Below, one piece after another: positions 27,701-39,700 of a stretch of 64,000 bases of DNA (its first letter is position 1; each line of letters begins with the position of its first letter). The position numbers were made by a program, and so were the translations under genes. The notes under the pieces were generated by a model. That model did not search any database. It was given only the letters and a program-made list of their open reading frames with translations, and was not told the DNA's origin. The stretch is taken from positions 1-64,000 of the forward strand of contig JALKBU010000089.1 in the NCBI GenBank assembly GCA_023091735.1, in the 5' to 3' direction. Origin of the DNA: Trichomonas tenax (taxonomy: Eukaryota; Parabasalia; Trichomonadida; Trichomonadidae).

Positions 27701-30700
27701 TTTCTTCTTCCTCATCTCTTTCCTGGTTAACAACCTCATCTTGCTTTGCCCACTGTCTGACATCGAAGACGAATTTCTTCTTCTTGATATCCTTCTTTCC
27801 AACAACAAGAGCATTATTAATTGGCTGTCTGACTTCAACATACTCTTGCTTCTTGGAAGGCTTAGCTTCTTCAGCGGCCTTAACTGGCTTATTTTCGACA
27901 AGCTGTGGTTCAGCAGGTTTGACTTCAGTTTCTTGTGGCTTAGTTGTTTCTTCTGGTGTCTCAACAACTTCTTGTTGCTTGGGTTTTTCGATGACTTCTT
28001 CCTTAGTTTCAGCGATTTCTTCTGGCTGTGGCTTCTTCTCCTCTTCTGTTGGCTGAGGAGCAGCAGGCTGTGATTCTTTGAGAGAAATTGATGGTTTTGC
28101 AACTGGAATTGGTTTCATTGTGTTCTCGACAACAAGTTTGCCCTCTTCGTTGATGTACTTGAGAACAGGTCTAAATGATTGCTTGAAGCTTGATGGAGTG
28201 ATCTGAGGAACTGGTCTTGTGTATGTTGTTGTATCCGTGACTGGCTCTTCTCTCCTGATTGGCATTGGTCTGATTGGCTTGAATCTGAGCTTTTCGTTTG
28301 CTAGTTGATCCTTCTGCTGTTTCTTCTTTGGTGCAACTGGCTTCGCCTGGAATTGTTTCTGCTGTCGTGGCTGTTGTTCCTTCTGCTCTTGATGCTTCTG
28401 GAGATTTATCCATGATGAGACTGGAGTTGTTGGAATTGGCTTCGAAGCAATTGGTTGCTGAATCCAACCAAGTTCGATCTTCTCTTCTCCTTCTTCACCT
28501 GTGGCAATTCGTTCTTCTTGTTTCATCAACTCGTCGAATGAGATTGATGGAGCACCAACAACATGATTATTGATTGACTTGACAAGCTCCTTCTGCTTTT
28601 CCTCTTCAATTAACTTCTGAGCAGCTTCAACTTCGTTGTTATACTGATTAACAATGAGTTCTGCAACCTTTGGTGCCTTCTTGACTGTCAACTTGGTTGG
28701 TTCCTCCTTTGGCTTAGCAACTGGTGTGAATGCAGGAACATTTGGTCCAGCAACTTCAGTGTTCTTTTCAGGAACAAAGTTGATAATGCCTGCAATAGCA
28801 CCATACATTGCTTCTTCTGAGATTTGCTCCTTCTTTTGCTTTTCAACTGGCTTCTCGGCCGGCTGTTCCTTCTGCGACTTTCCTCCAAGTTTAATAACAG
28901 GTGGAAGGAATTTAGCTGGAAGAGCAAGTGGTCCACTCTTGCCGCCAATCTTCATGACTGGTGCCTTGACAACGACGCCCTTTGGTTCCGGCTTTTGCTC
29001 CTTTGGTTCTTTGACTTCCTTACCAAGTGGCTTCGTGTTGACAATTTGCATCTGTGGTTGTTCAATCTGTTGCTTACTGTGTCTTGTTGGGATTGCCTTG
29101 AGAGGAACTCCGCCAATATAGACTGGCTTTGATTGAGATGATGTCTTTGGCTTTGGACGTGGTTGTCCAGCAGGAACGTATGTTTCCTTGTAGACGCCAA
29201 ACGGAAGCTCTTCTGTGAATGGAGTATTTGCTGCAAGAACCCATTCGTCGATATCCTGGAAGAATGTGGACTTCATTTCTGTCTTCTTGTTTGCTCTTTC
29301 CTGGGCTTCGAGCTTCTTTTGTTCCTTTTCTTGTAGTTTCTTGTCCTGATCCTCCTTTGCCTCGTTCTCGAATCTGATCTTGTCTTCTTCGAGATATGGA
29401 TACTCTGGATACATGAACTCTTCGTAATCGATTGTATCTGGAGAGAATGTAACTGTCTGATCGTATGCTGGAAGCCTTGTTCTCTTCCTCTTCTTGAATG
29501 TAATTCTAAGATCAGTGTTGGTTTCGATTGGCTCATTGAACTCGATTTCTGGCCGAACAACAAACTTTTCCTTCTTTCCATAGACTTTGAGTTTCTTCTT
29601 CGGTCTTGCTGCTTCTTGTTCATCTTCGATGAATGCGCCAACTGCCATAGAACTTTGAACTTCCTTCTTTGTCTTCTCTTCTTGTGCCATGATCTTGTAG
29701 AAGTCGCCGGATTCGCTTGGAACGCTGATTCTCTTTGGATCAACATGCCATGTGACTTCGATATCTTCATCAGAGTCGTACTGTGGCATCTCCTTTGGTA
29801 ATAATGTTGGTAACTTGAATGGTTTGATGCCCTCTGGTTGTTGCTTGTTAACAACCTTCTTTTCAGGAACAACAACAGTGTTGCGTTGAGGCTGTGCAGT
29901 CTCAGACATTGGAATTGAACCTCTCTTTGGTCTTGCTGATTCTGATTTAGCACGTTTCTGCTTCTTCGGCTTGGCTGGTTCTGGCTTGATTTCGTCCTCC
30001 AACTTGACATCATCGAAGCTGACATTTTGGACCGGATGATATGTTCTGCCAATGAGTGTTAAATCAAGCAACTCATCAACTTCTGTCCAGTAATCGAGAT
30101 TGTCTTGAACAACTAGCTTCGGCTTTGGTGCAACCTGGAATGGCTTGGATGGATCGAAGTTAATCAAAGCATCAATTTCACTCTCAGACATAACTGGAAT
30201 TTCTTTTGCACCGCTCTGTTTCTGAGTGAAATCAATAACATTGGACTTGTGCTGCATTTCAGTGAGCTTGAAGTCACCTTCAACGTATGGGGTAACGCTC
30301 TTAGCCTCTTCATGGTCGTAATATTTGATGGCTTCTTGTGGTAGCTCATCATTGAAGTCAAATCTATCGACGCACTCTGGTGCTTCAGCGAATTCAGGGG
30401 CCTTCTTAGCCGCTGGCATGAAGTTAACAGTAACAGAAACAGACTCAGCACGCTTCTTCCTCTTGATTTGATGGAACTTGGTTTGTTCTGTATTGAGGAA
30501 TGTTTCTGTTGGTGGAATGAATTCCTCAGGTGGCTCTACGAACTTGAATGGAGATATCTTCTTGATTGGACCCCAAGTTGATCCAACTTGAGCTATGGAA
30601 TCATCGAAAACTTTGACATCATTCTCCATTCTCTTCATGCGAACGCCCTTTTGTGGATCCTTGACATTCTTTAAGATGAAGTCTGTTTCATCAAGAAGTT

Positions 30701-33700
30701 CGTTTGCATAAATAAGCTCTGTTCTCTGTGGAGGTTTGTGTTCCTCCTGATTGAGGTTTTCAAGCATCTTTGTTGCTGACTCTGATTTGCTGCGTTGCTT
30801 CTTTTGTTTCTTCTTGCCAACCTTGATTGTATGCTCAATTACATGGCCATCCTTCGGAATGTATTGCTGGCCGAATAGAAGTGGATCGTCCTCCATGAAT
30901 TGATCTTCATTTGCATTCTCCCATGTGACTTCCTCGTCCTGAGATTCCTGAGCTTTCTCTTCTTCTTCCTCGTGCTTTGCTTCGAGTCTCTTCTTTTCAG
31001 CATCAAAGTCGTATGTTGGTGCTTCAATTGATTTCTTGTGGCTTGGCTGGAAATCAGCCTCTGGTATTTCATCTGTTGGAGCTCTCTTCTTCCTCTTAAT
31101 TGTAACTGATTTAGCACGCTCCTTCTTGGATGATGCGGATTTGAGTTCATCAGAGATGATATCACTGATTGTTGTCTGTTTGAACTTACCTCTAATCTGA
31201 GCTGTGAAAGTAAGCTGCTGACCGCTTTCATCCTTAGACTGGCTCTTCGATCTCATGCTGGCTGGATTAGCAGACTTCTCTGAAGGAGTGTAGCGACGGC
31301 CAACATAGTAATCAACGGCATCAACATATTGCTCCTGAACATCATCCCAGGTATCGGCAGTCTTTGCTGATCCCCAGAATAATTCATCAGTATTATTTAA
31401 TTGTTCTTCCTCCTTCTTCTGCTCTTGCTCAATCTCGTTGATGTCAGGAACATACTCAGGTGGCTCATAGGCTGAGTGCTTGGATGGTTTGAAGCCAACC
31501 TTTGGTGCAGCTTCTGACTGACTTCTCTTTGTTCTCTCCTTCTTCTTAGGAGCAGCATCCTTAACTTCGATTGGAGGGTCATCGGGTTCAATGGGTTTGG
31601 CTGTGATCTTCTGGACTGGTCCCCAGAACTTGCCAATATTAGAAATGGAATTATCATAAACTTTGACTTCGCCATGCTTCATCTTGTAGTTCTTTGCTTC
31701 TTTCTCTGTTGCGAAGATTGGAGTGTTAAGGTAGTCAAGTTCATTCATATCAATAACTGCTGTGGCTGCTTCTCTGTCACGTGCATTTTGATCCTGCATT
31801 GCTTCGTCATTATAAAGACGATCAAATGATGATTTTGCCTTGGAATATGCTGATTTCTTCTTTTGCTTCTGCTTCTTCTCAGGTGGAGCTTCGTATGATG
31901 TTAGAGCCGTTGACTTATACTTTAAATTGGTGTTGAATAATAAGTCAACTTCGTCATTAGCATCAGCACCCCACTGATCCAAGTTATCTGGTTGGCCAAA
32001 TGCTGGTTCATCAGAGTCAAGAAGCTTCTTAGTTTCTTTCTGTGGTACAGTTATAGCTTCTTCCTCAATTTCTGGCTGCTCGATCTTGTGAACGTTTTGG
32101 CGTGGCTTGAATTCTACATCTTCGATCTTAGCAACACCAACAGATCTGGCTCTCCTCTTTACTGCCTTGACAGTAATTGGTGCGTCATCTAATTTGATTG
32201 TCTTAGCTTCAATCTTCTGAACTGGTCCCCAAGACTTGCCGATGTTTGAAATTGATTCATTGTAAACCTTAACTTCGCCATGTTTCATCTTATAATTCTT
32301 GGCTTCTTTTTCGGAAGAGAAAATTGGAGTATTGAGATAGTCTAAATCTGGAAGGTTTGAACGTGGAGCATTTTCATAATCATCTTCGTAGAACACTTCA
32401 GATGAAGATCCAACCCTTGCGTAAGAAGATTTCTTTTTGGAGTTCTGCCTGTTATCACCGCCTTTTGGTCTGTACTGGAGATTAGAATCGAAGTATGGAT
32501 CTTCTTCGGTGAATACTGAAGCGCTCCATTCATCAACTAGCTGGGCTGATGGCTTCTGAACGACAGGTTGTGGACTCTCAAAGCTAGAACCGAAGCTTTC
32601 TGGTTGGCCGAATGGAGGCTCTTCAAGTTCTGGCTGCTCAATCTTTTTGGCATTCTTTGGCTTGAATTCAACCTCCTCTGGCGCCTGTCCACCAACAGAT
32701 CTCGCTCTCCTCTTAATAGCCTTGACTGGGCTTGGTGTTTCTTCGACAGTGTCCTTCTTGACTTCGATTGGAGTTTCATCGAGTTCGAGTGGCTTTGGTG
32801 CCATCTTTTGAACTTTTCCCCAAGACTTTCCGATGTTGGCAGCAGATTCATCATAAACTTTGACTTCGCCGTGCTTCTTCTTGTAATTGGCTGCTTCCTT
32901 CTCTGTTGTGAAGATTGGTTGATTCAAGTAATCCAAATCAATCATATCACTGCTTGGGATCGAATCTTCGATATTGTAGAATTTATTTGATGAAGACTTT
33001 GTTTGCTTCTGTTGTGATTTGGTTGCAGTAGCCTTTGGCTTGTATTGCAAGTGATAGTCGATGTAAGTATCTTCTTCATTGAATGCACCAGCTCCCCAAT
33101 CATCAAATGACTCTGGTTGACCGAAGGCTGGTTCTTCCATGTCATTCTTCTTGGGCTTGACTTGCTCTTGAGGAATTTCATCGAACTGATCTGGTTGACC
33201 GAATGGTGGTTCTTCGATTTCTGGCTGTTCAATCTTCTTGGCAGTCTTTGGCTTGAATGCAACATCTTCAACAATCTGGCCGCCTACACCAAGAGATTTA
33301 GCTCTTCTCTCAGCAGCTGCTGCAAGTTTCTGCTTCTTTGTAACACGTTCTTTCTTCTTCTTTGGCTTTTCTGCGATTGGTGGTGAAGGTTTGGCTGCTT
33401 CTTTAGGTGGTTCTGGGGCTTTAACTGGCTGTTGAACTGGCTTTGGTTGTTCGACAACTTTCTTCGGCTTGACTTCTTCGGCTGGTTTCTGTGGTTGCTT
33501 GGCGACAGTCTTTGGTTGTTGAGTAACCTTTGGCTTCTCTTGAATAACTGGGATCCTGACTTCTTCGGATTCAAGGAACTTCTGAGTCTTCTGGAATGAT
33601 ACTGGCTGTGGAGAAGATGATCTCTTCTTGGAAGCAGAAGATTTAACACGAGAAATAACATCGATTGGGATGATGATCAGTGGTATGACAACAGGCTTTT

Positions 33701-36700
33701 CAACCTTTGGCGCTTCTTGAATGACTGGTTCTTCAACATCTTCTTCAATGACTTCCTCTTCATAAGAGTATTCATATTCATCATCAGCCTTTTTTTCTTC
33801 CTTAGGAGCTCTGTTCTTCTTGATGTATGGGCTTGAACCCTGGAATTCGAATGGGCTGTCGGAATCTTCGATTCCCCATTCTTGAGTGCCTTCATTATCA
33901 GCTTGTTCATGTTCATCTTCTTCGACAACTTTAATCTTGCTGCGAGCAGCTTCTTCAAGGCTCTTCTGCTGTTGTTCACGCTCGGCAGCATCCATCAATG
34001 TGAATGGAAGCTCTTCTGATGTATCAAATGATGAACCATCGGACATGCTTCCTTCACTCGAAGACTTCTTGAAGATGAAGTTGCTATCGTTGTCGCCCCA
34101 TAAGTCCTCTGGAAGATCGAAGTCTGAGTCGCTCATGTAAGTAGATGATTGATCAGATGAGATCAAAATCTCCCAGTTCTCAGGAAGTCCCTTGAGTGGC
34201 TGTGGTTCAGGAACCTGAACCTGAGCTGGTTCTGGCTTCATATTGATATCAATATCAGGAACATCAACTTTAGTTGTGATTTGAGCAATCATTGAATTCA
34301 TGTGATCGATGTCTTCGTGATGGTCGTCTTTAATGAAGTTATCAATATCATCCTTGTTTAATGGCTTCTTATGAACTTTATGCTTCTTTAGGACTGTCTT
34401 CTTTGTCTTCTTGGTCTGAACCTTCTTTGCAAGATCCTCAATAAATCCTGGAGTGTTAACAACTGACTCAACTTGTGACTTTCTTTCTGGGATTATAGAT
34501 GGTGGTGAAGATGATCTCTTCTTGCCTGCTAAGTTATCAATGATCTTTTCGTATTTGATAATGAACTTCTGTGGAACTGGTTCCTCTTCTTCAACATCTA
34601 GTTGTTCGATTTGTTCAACAATTGGCTGCTCGATTTCTTCAATAGCTGGTTCTTCGACTTTCTCGGCAACTTGTTCCTTAGTCTGTTCAAATCCTGGTGG
34701 AACTTTTGGGGTTTCGATATCAGCAAGAACTCCTGGTTCGAAACCTGGTGGGAACAGATCCTTCTTAATCTTCTTTTTTGCTCCAAGGTCATAAAGAGAT
34801 TGAACAATTCCGGAAATGTCAATTGGTATCTTCGACTTTCCTGTTCCCTTCATGTAATCCTCTTCTTCGTAAACAGGCTCTTCGACTTGTTTCTTGGTTT
34901 CAATGGCAGTTGGTGCTGGGGCTGGTTCAATCTTCTTGGATTCCTTAGGAGTGAACTCTGGCTTCTTGACCACGAATGGCTTCTGTACTGGTTTCTTGGC
35001 TTCAGGAGCTATCTTTTGAGCCTTCTTGGCTGCAGCTTCTTCTTCAGCAAGTAATGCTTCGAAGAGAGCTTTGCCTTGGAACTGAGATGGAGAAACAGAA
35101 CGTACTGGCTTTGGCTTTTCAGCCTTGTACTGACGGCCAAGGAATAAGATGTCATCATCTTCATCGAATGCAGCCTCATCCCATTTGCTTGTTGTTGATG
35201 CTGGTGCTGGCTTTTCGACAACTGGAACATCAACTTTCTTGACTAGTTTGGCTGCTGGCTGTGGAGTGATTTCAACAGCCTCAGCTGGTTCAATCTTCTT
35301 GGATTCCTTAGGATGGAATTCGGGTGCTTGAACTGGTTTCTGCTTCTTCTCCTCTTTTACAGGCTTTTGTGCTGGTGTTTTAGCAGCAGCTTCTTTCTCA
35401 AGCAATTCATCGAATTGAGATTTGCCTGGAACTGGTGGTTCTAGTTTGGACTTCTTGGAAACATATTGTTGACCAACATAAACAAAATCAGCGTCCTCGC
35501 CAAAAGCATCTTCCGTCCATTGACTGGTCTCTTGGGATGCTTCTTCAACAACTGATCCTTCAGAAATTTCGGTTGAGACTGATTCCTCGACCTTAGTTTG
35601 AAGTTCGGTGACTTCCGCTTGTTCAATCTTCTTGAACTCCTTTGGACGGAATTCTGGTGACTGCAATTGAGCAAGTTTTTGTTTCTTCTCATCATCTTGG
35701 GCAACCTGCTTTTCTGTCTTTGTAGCAACTGCTTCTTCAGCGAGTAATTCATCAAATTGAGATTTGCCTGGAACTGGTGGCTCTGGTTTGGACTTCTTAG
35801 AAACATACTTCTGTCCGACAAAAGCAAAGTCTTCATCCTCACCGAATGCATCTTCGGCCCATTCTGATGCTGTTGTTGAATGCTGTGGAACTTCTTCTGT
35901 GGATGCTGATTCAATAACATCTCTTTCTGTTGTAGCATCTGGCTCGAGAGCATCATCTTCAACAACTGGAGCTGTTTCCGTCTTCTTAGACTCCTTTGGA
36001 TGAAAAGCTGGTGATTGTAACTCTGCAAGTTTCTGCTTCTTTTCTTCTTCTTGAATCTTTTGAGCAGTCTTTGTCTCGACTTCTTCCTTTGAAAGAAGTT
36101 CATCGAACTGTGATTTATCTGGAACTGGTGGCTCTGGCTTGGATTTCTTGGAAACATATTGCTGGCCAACGAAAGTAAAGTCACCATCCTCAGCAAATGC
36201 ATCTTCGCCCCATCCGTTTGTGCTTTCATTTGTTACTGGAGCAGGTTTTTCATCTTTTGGTGCTTCGGCTTCTTCAACTTTCTGATTGGCTTGAGCAATT
36301 TCCTCTGTAACTTCAGCTTGTTCAATCTTCTTCTTAGATTCCTTTAGACGGAATTCTGGTGATCTGAGTTCAGCAAGCTTCTGTTGTGCCATCTTTTGTT
36401 CTGTATCGGCATTAACTGCTTCCTTATCAAGGAGTTCATCGAACTCTGATTTTCCTGGTGTTGGTGCAGCTTGTTGAGGCTTCTTAGAAACATACTGTTG
36501 ACCAACAAAAGTGATGTCATCATCTTCTCCAAATGCATCTTCATTCCATTCATTACCAGCTTCTGGTGAAACTTCTTCGACTGTAGATTCTTCTGACTTT
36601 TGTTCAGGAGTAGCAGGCATTGCTTGAGCAATTTCATCTGTAACTTGAACCGGTTCGCTCTTCTTAGATTCTTGAGGATGGAATTCAAGGGATTCGAGCT

Positions 36701-39700
36701 CGGCCTTCTTTTGCTTCTTCTGAGCTTCTCTCTCTTCTTGTGCTTCATCAATAATTTCATTAATAGCTTTGGCTGGTGAAGGAGAACACATCGGTTTCTT
36801 CTGCTCTGGTTTCTTGGAAACATATTGTTGACCAACGAAAACAAAATCTGAATCTTCATCAAATGCCTCTCCGCCCCACTGGTCGGCTGTGTTTGTTTCT
36901 TGAGGAACTTCATTTTCAGTCGAAGCTTCTGGTTGAGCATTTGGATTTGCAGTTGCTTGGGCGATTTCATCAGTAACTTCGACTGGTTCAAACTTCTTGG
37001 ACTCTTTTGGATGGAATTCAAGAGATTGGAAATCTGCAAACTTTTGCTTACTTGCCGATTCTTTCTCAACTTTGGCTTCTTCCACTAACTCATCAAAATG
37101 AGGAGCATCTTGCTTTGATGGAGCTTCGACTGGTTCGGATTTCTTGGCAACATATTGTTGCCCGACAACTACGAAATCAGAATCCTCGCCAAAAGCTTCC
37201 TCATCCCATGCATTAGCAGCATTGGCTGACTCTGAGGCAACTTCTTGTGAGCTTACTTCTGGTGAAGCTAGAATAGCTTGAGCAATCTCATCCGTAACTT
37301 GAACTGGTTCAACTTTCTTTGACTCCTTCGGGTGGAATTCAAGTGATTGTAAATCAGCGAGTTTTTGCTTCTTCTTGGTTTCTTTCTCTTCTTGAGCTTC
37401 GTCAATGAGTTCATTAATGGCTCTAACGGGTGAAGCTGAACGAGTTGGTTTCTTTGTCACATATTGCTGTCCAGCAAATGTGAAATCATTATCCTCACCA
37501 AATGCCTCTTCATCCCAACCATTTGATGCAGTTGGCTTTTGATCACTTGACTCCGCCATTGTTGCTGATGTTTCTTGGGTGGACTCTTCAACATATGGAA
37601 CTGGTTCAACTTTCTTGGATTCCTTTGGATAGAATTCTGGAGCTTTCATTTCAGCAACTTTTTGTTTCTTGGATTTAGTTGCACCTGCAGCTTCAGCAAT
37701 CAATTGATGAAATTCAGAGCTCTCTTGAGCTGCATCTTTGGCAATGTATTGTTGGCCAACAATAAATAGCTCAGAATCTTCATCAAATGTTCCCTCGCCC
37801 CATTGATTCTCTGCTGGAGCTGTTTCTGCTGTTTCTTCTTCTTCAGGTTTAATTTCATCAACTGATGGAGCGACATAAGTAGACTTTGTTGTCTTTGGTG
37901 CGAAGTGGATTTCACCAGCAAATGTAACATGGCTTGTTGATTTAGCACGTCTCTTTCCGCTTGTTGGAGATCCTTTCCTCATCTTCTCTGCGATTTCAAT
38001 TGACTCGAAAACTTGTGATGGAGCTGATTTCTTCTTTGTTCCCCAAGCTGTGAGCTCGCTTTCAGTTGATGTGTTGGATCCATCAATATCAAGTGTTGTC
38101 CAAGCAGGAGAGGCCGGCTTGAAGTAATCTAACTTTTTTGGAACATATTCTGGTGCTTCAACTGTCTTAGACTTTGTGGATTGTAGTGAAACACTGCTAA
38201 GCAACTTTGATGGATCTTCAGCTTTAAGTGCTCTTCTTCTCTTTGTTTGAGCTGATGAGTTTTCAGCGTATGGATTTTCATCATAACTTGTAACATCATC
38301 CCATTGAGAAGATTCACTCTGTGGCTTAATTTCTCTTACAGGTTCATCTGGCAAGTATTCTGGCGCTCTCTGCAAAATCGACTTGAGGTGTCTAGAAATG
38401 CGCGCACTCTTTGATCTGGCCTTTGATGGTGCTACCTCGAGAGCAGGCTTTGCACTGACTTTTGGAACATCAACCTTAGCAGCAGGCTTCGCTACAGGAT
38501 TGATTGGTTCCGAAGAAATTTCTTCACCAAGAATTTCTTCATCAATGATATCTTCAACACCCCAGAACATATCATCATTCGAAATTCTCTTTTGTGGCGC
38601 AGAATCTGATTCACCAAGATCAATAATCGCTATTTTTTCAGTGCCTGCTTTGCCTTCTTCTTCGGCCATTAAAGATTCGAAGTTAGTTGATTTCATTGGC
38701 CCACGAGATGGCTTTGTTTTCTTTGTTTCTGCTTCCTTCTTTGCTAACTCTTCATCATAAAGCTCATCGAAGAAACTCTTACGAGATTGGCCATAATAAT
38801 CATCACCACCATTACTTGGGTTCCTTTGAAGTGCAGCCCAATCTGCGGCCTTTGGTTGGAATGTAGGCTCTGGGATATTTCTTTTTAGCTTAAACCTCTT
38901 GCCTGGATAGATTTCTGGTTTAACTGGTGGTGCTTCTACATCTGGTGTAACGGTAATTGTATCCCAAACAGTTTTAGGATGTGGTTTAATTCCTTGAGAA
39001 GATGATTCACTCTTCTTAGATTCTTCTTCAAGAAGCTTTTCGAATTCAGAAACTTCAGAATTTGTCCTTATCTTCTTAACAGGCTTATTATTGGCTTCGT
39101 TTTGAGCTTTGGCGGCTTCTTCAGCCATCAAACTGTCGAAAGCAGAAGTATCTGGACGGTTCTTTTCGGCTTCTTCCATTCTCTGTTTGTACTCAGCTCT
39201 CTTTGGCTGGACCTTGAATGTCTCATTCTTCTTCTTTTCGAGCTCAGTAACAATATGTGGCCTCTCTGGCTCGGGCTTGAAAGCTTCGCGGCGGATTGTC
39301 TCCCAAGCTGGCTCTTGTGCAACGATTTTAATTGTCTTCTTTCCACGTGGAATGGAAGGAGTTTCAATGTTTGAGACAACTCTTAAGGGTCCTTGATCAG
39401 AGCTATGAGCTTCTTCTTCCATCAATCGATCGAAAGATGGTGCGAATGTGTTTCTGAACTTTGGAATCGTGGAGTAAGAAAGAACGATTTCTTCTTCCTC
39501 TTCAAACTGATATCCCGGCTCACCATAACCATATGGATATGCTGTGCGCTTCCAAATATTCTGATTATGATATATTTCCTTGGAGCGGCCCATTTGTCTG
39601 AACTCTATTTCGTTCTTCTCAAGCCACGACTTTGCTCTCATCTGATCACCAAACGGATCGATGGAACGAGCATACATCTCATCCTTTGCTGCTTGTCTGA

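Noticed and set aside
34921..37806. Possibility that the giant gene is P270
   Set aside because: Repeat length is similar, but the DREGRD epitope and the P270 layout are absent and the modules here are of several kinds.
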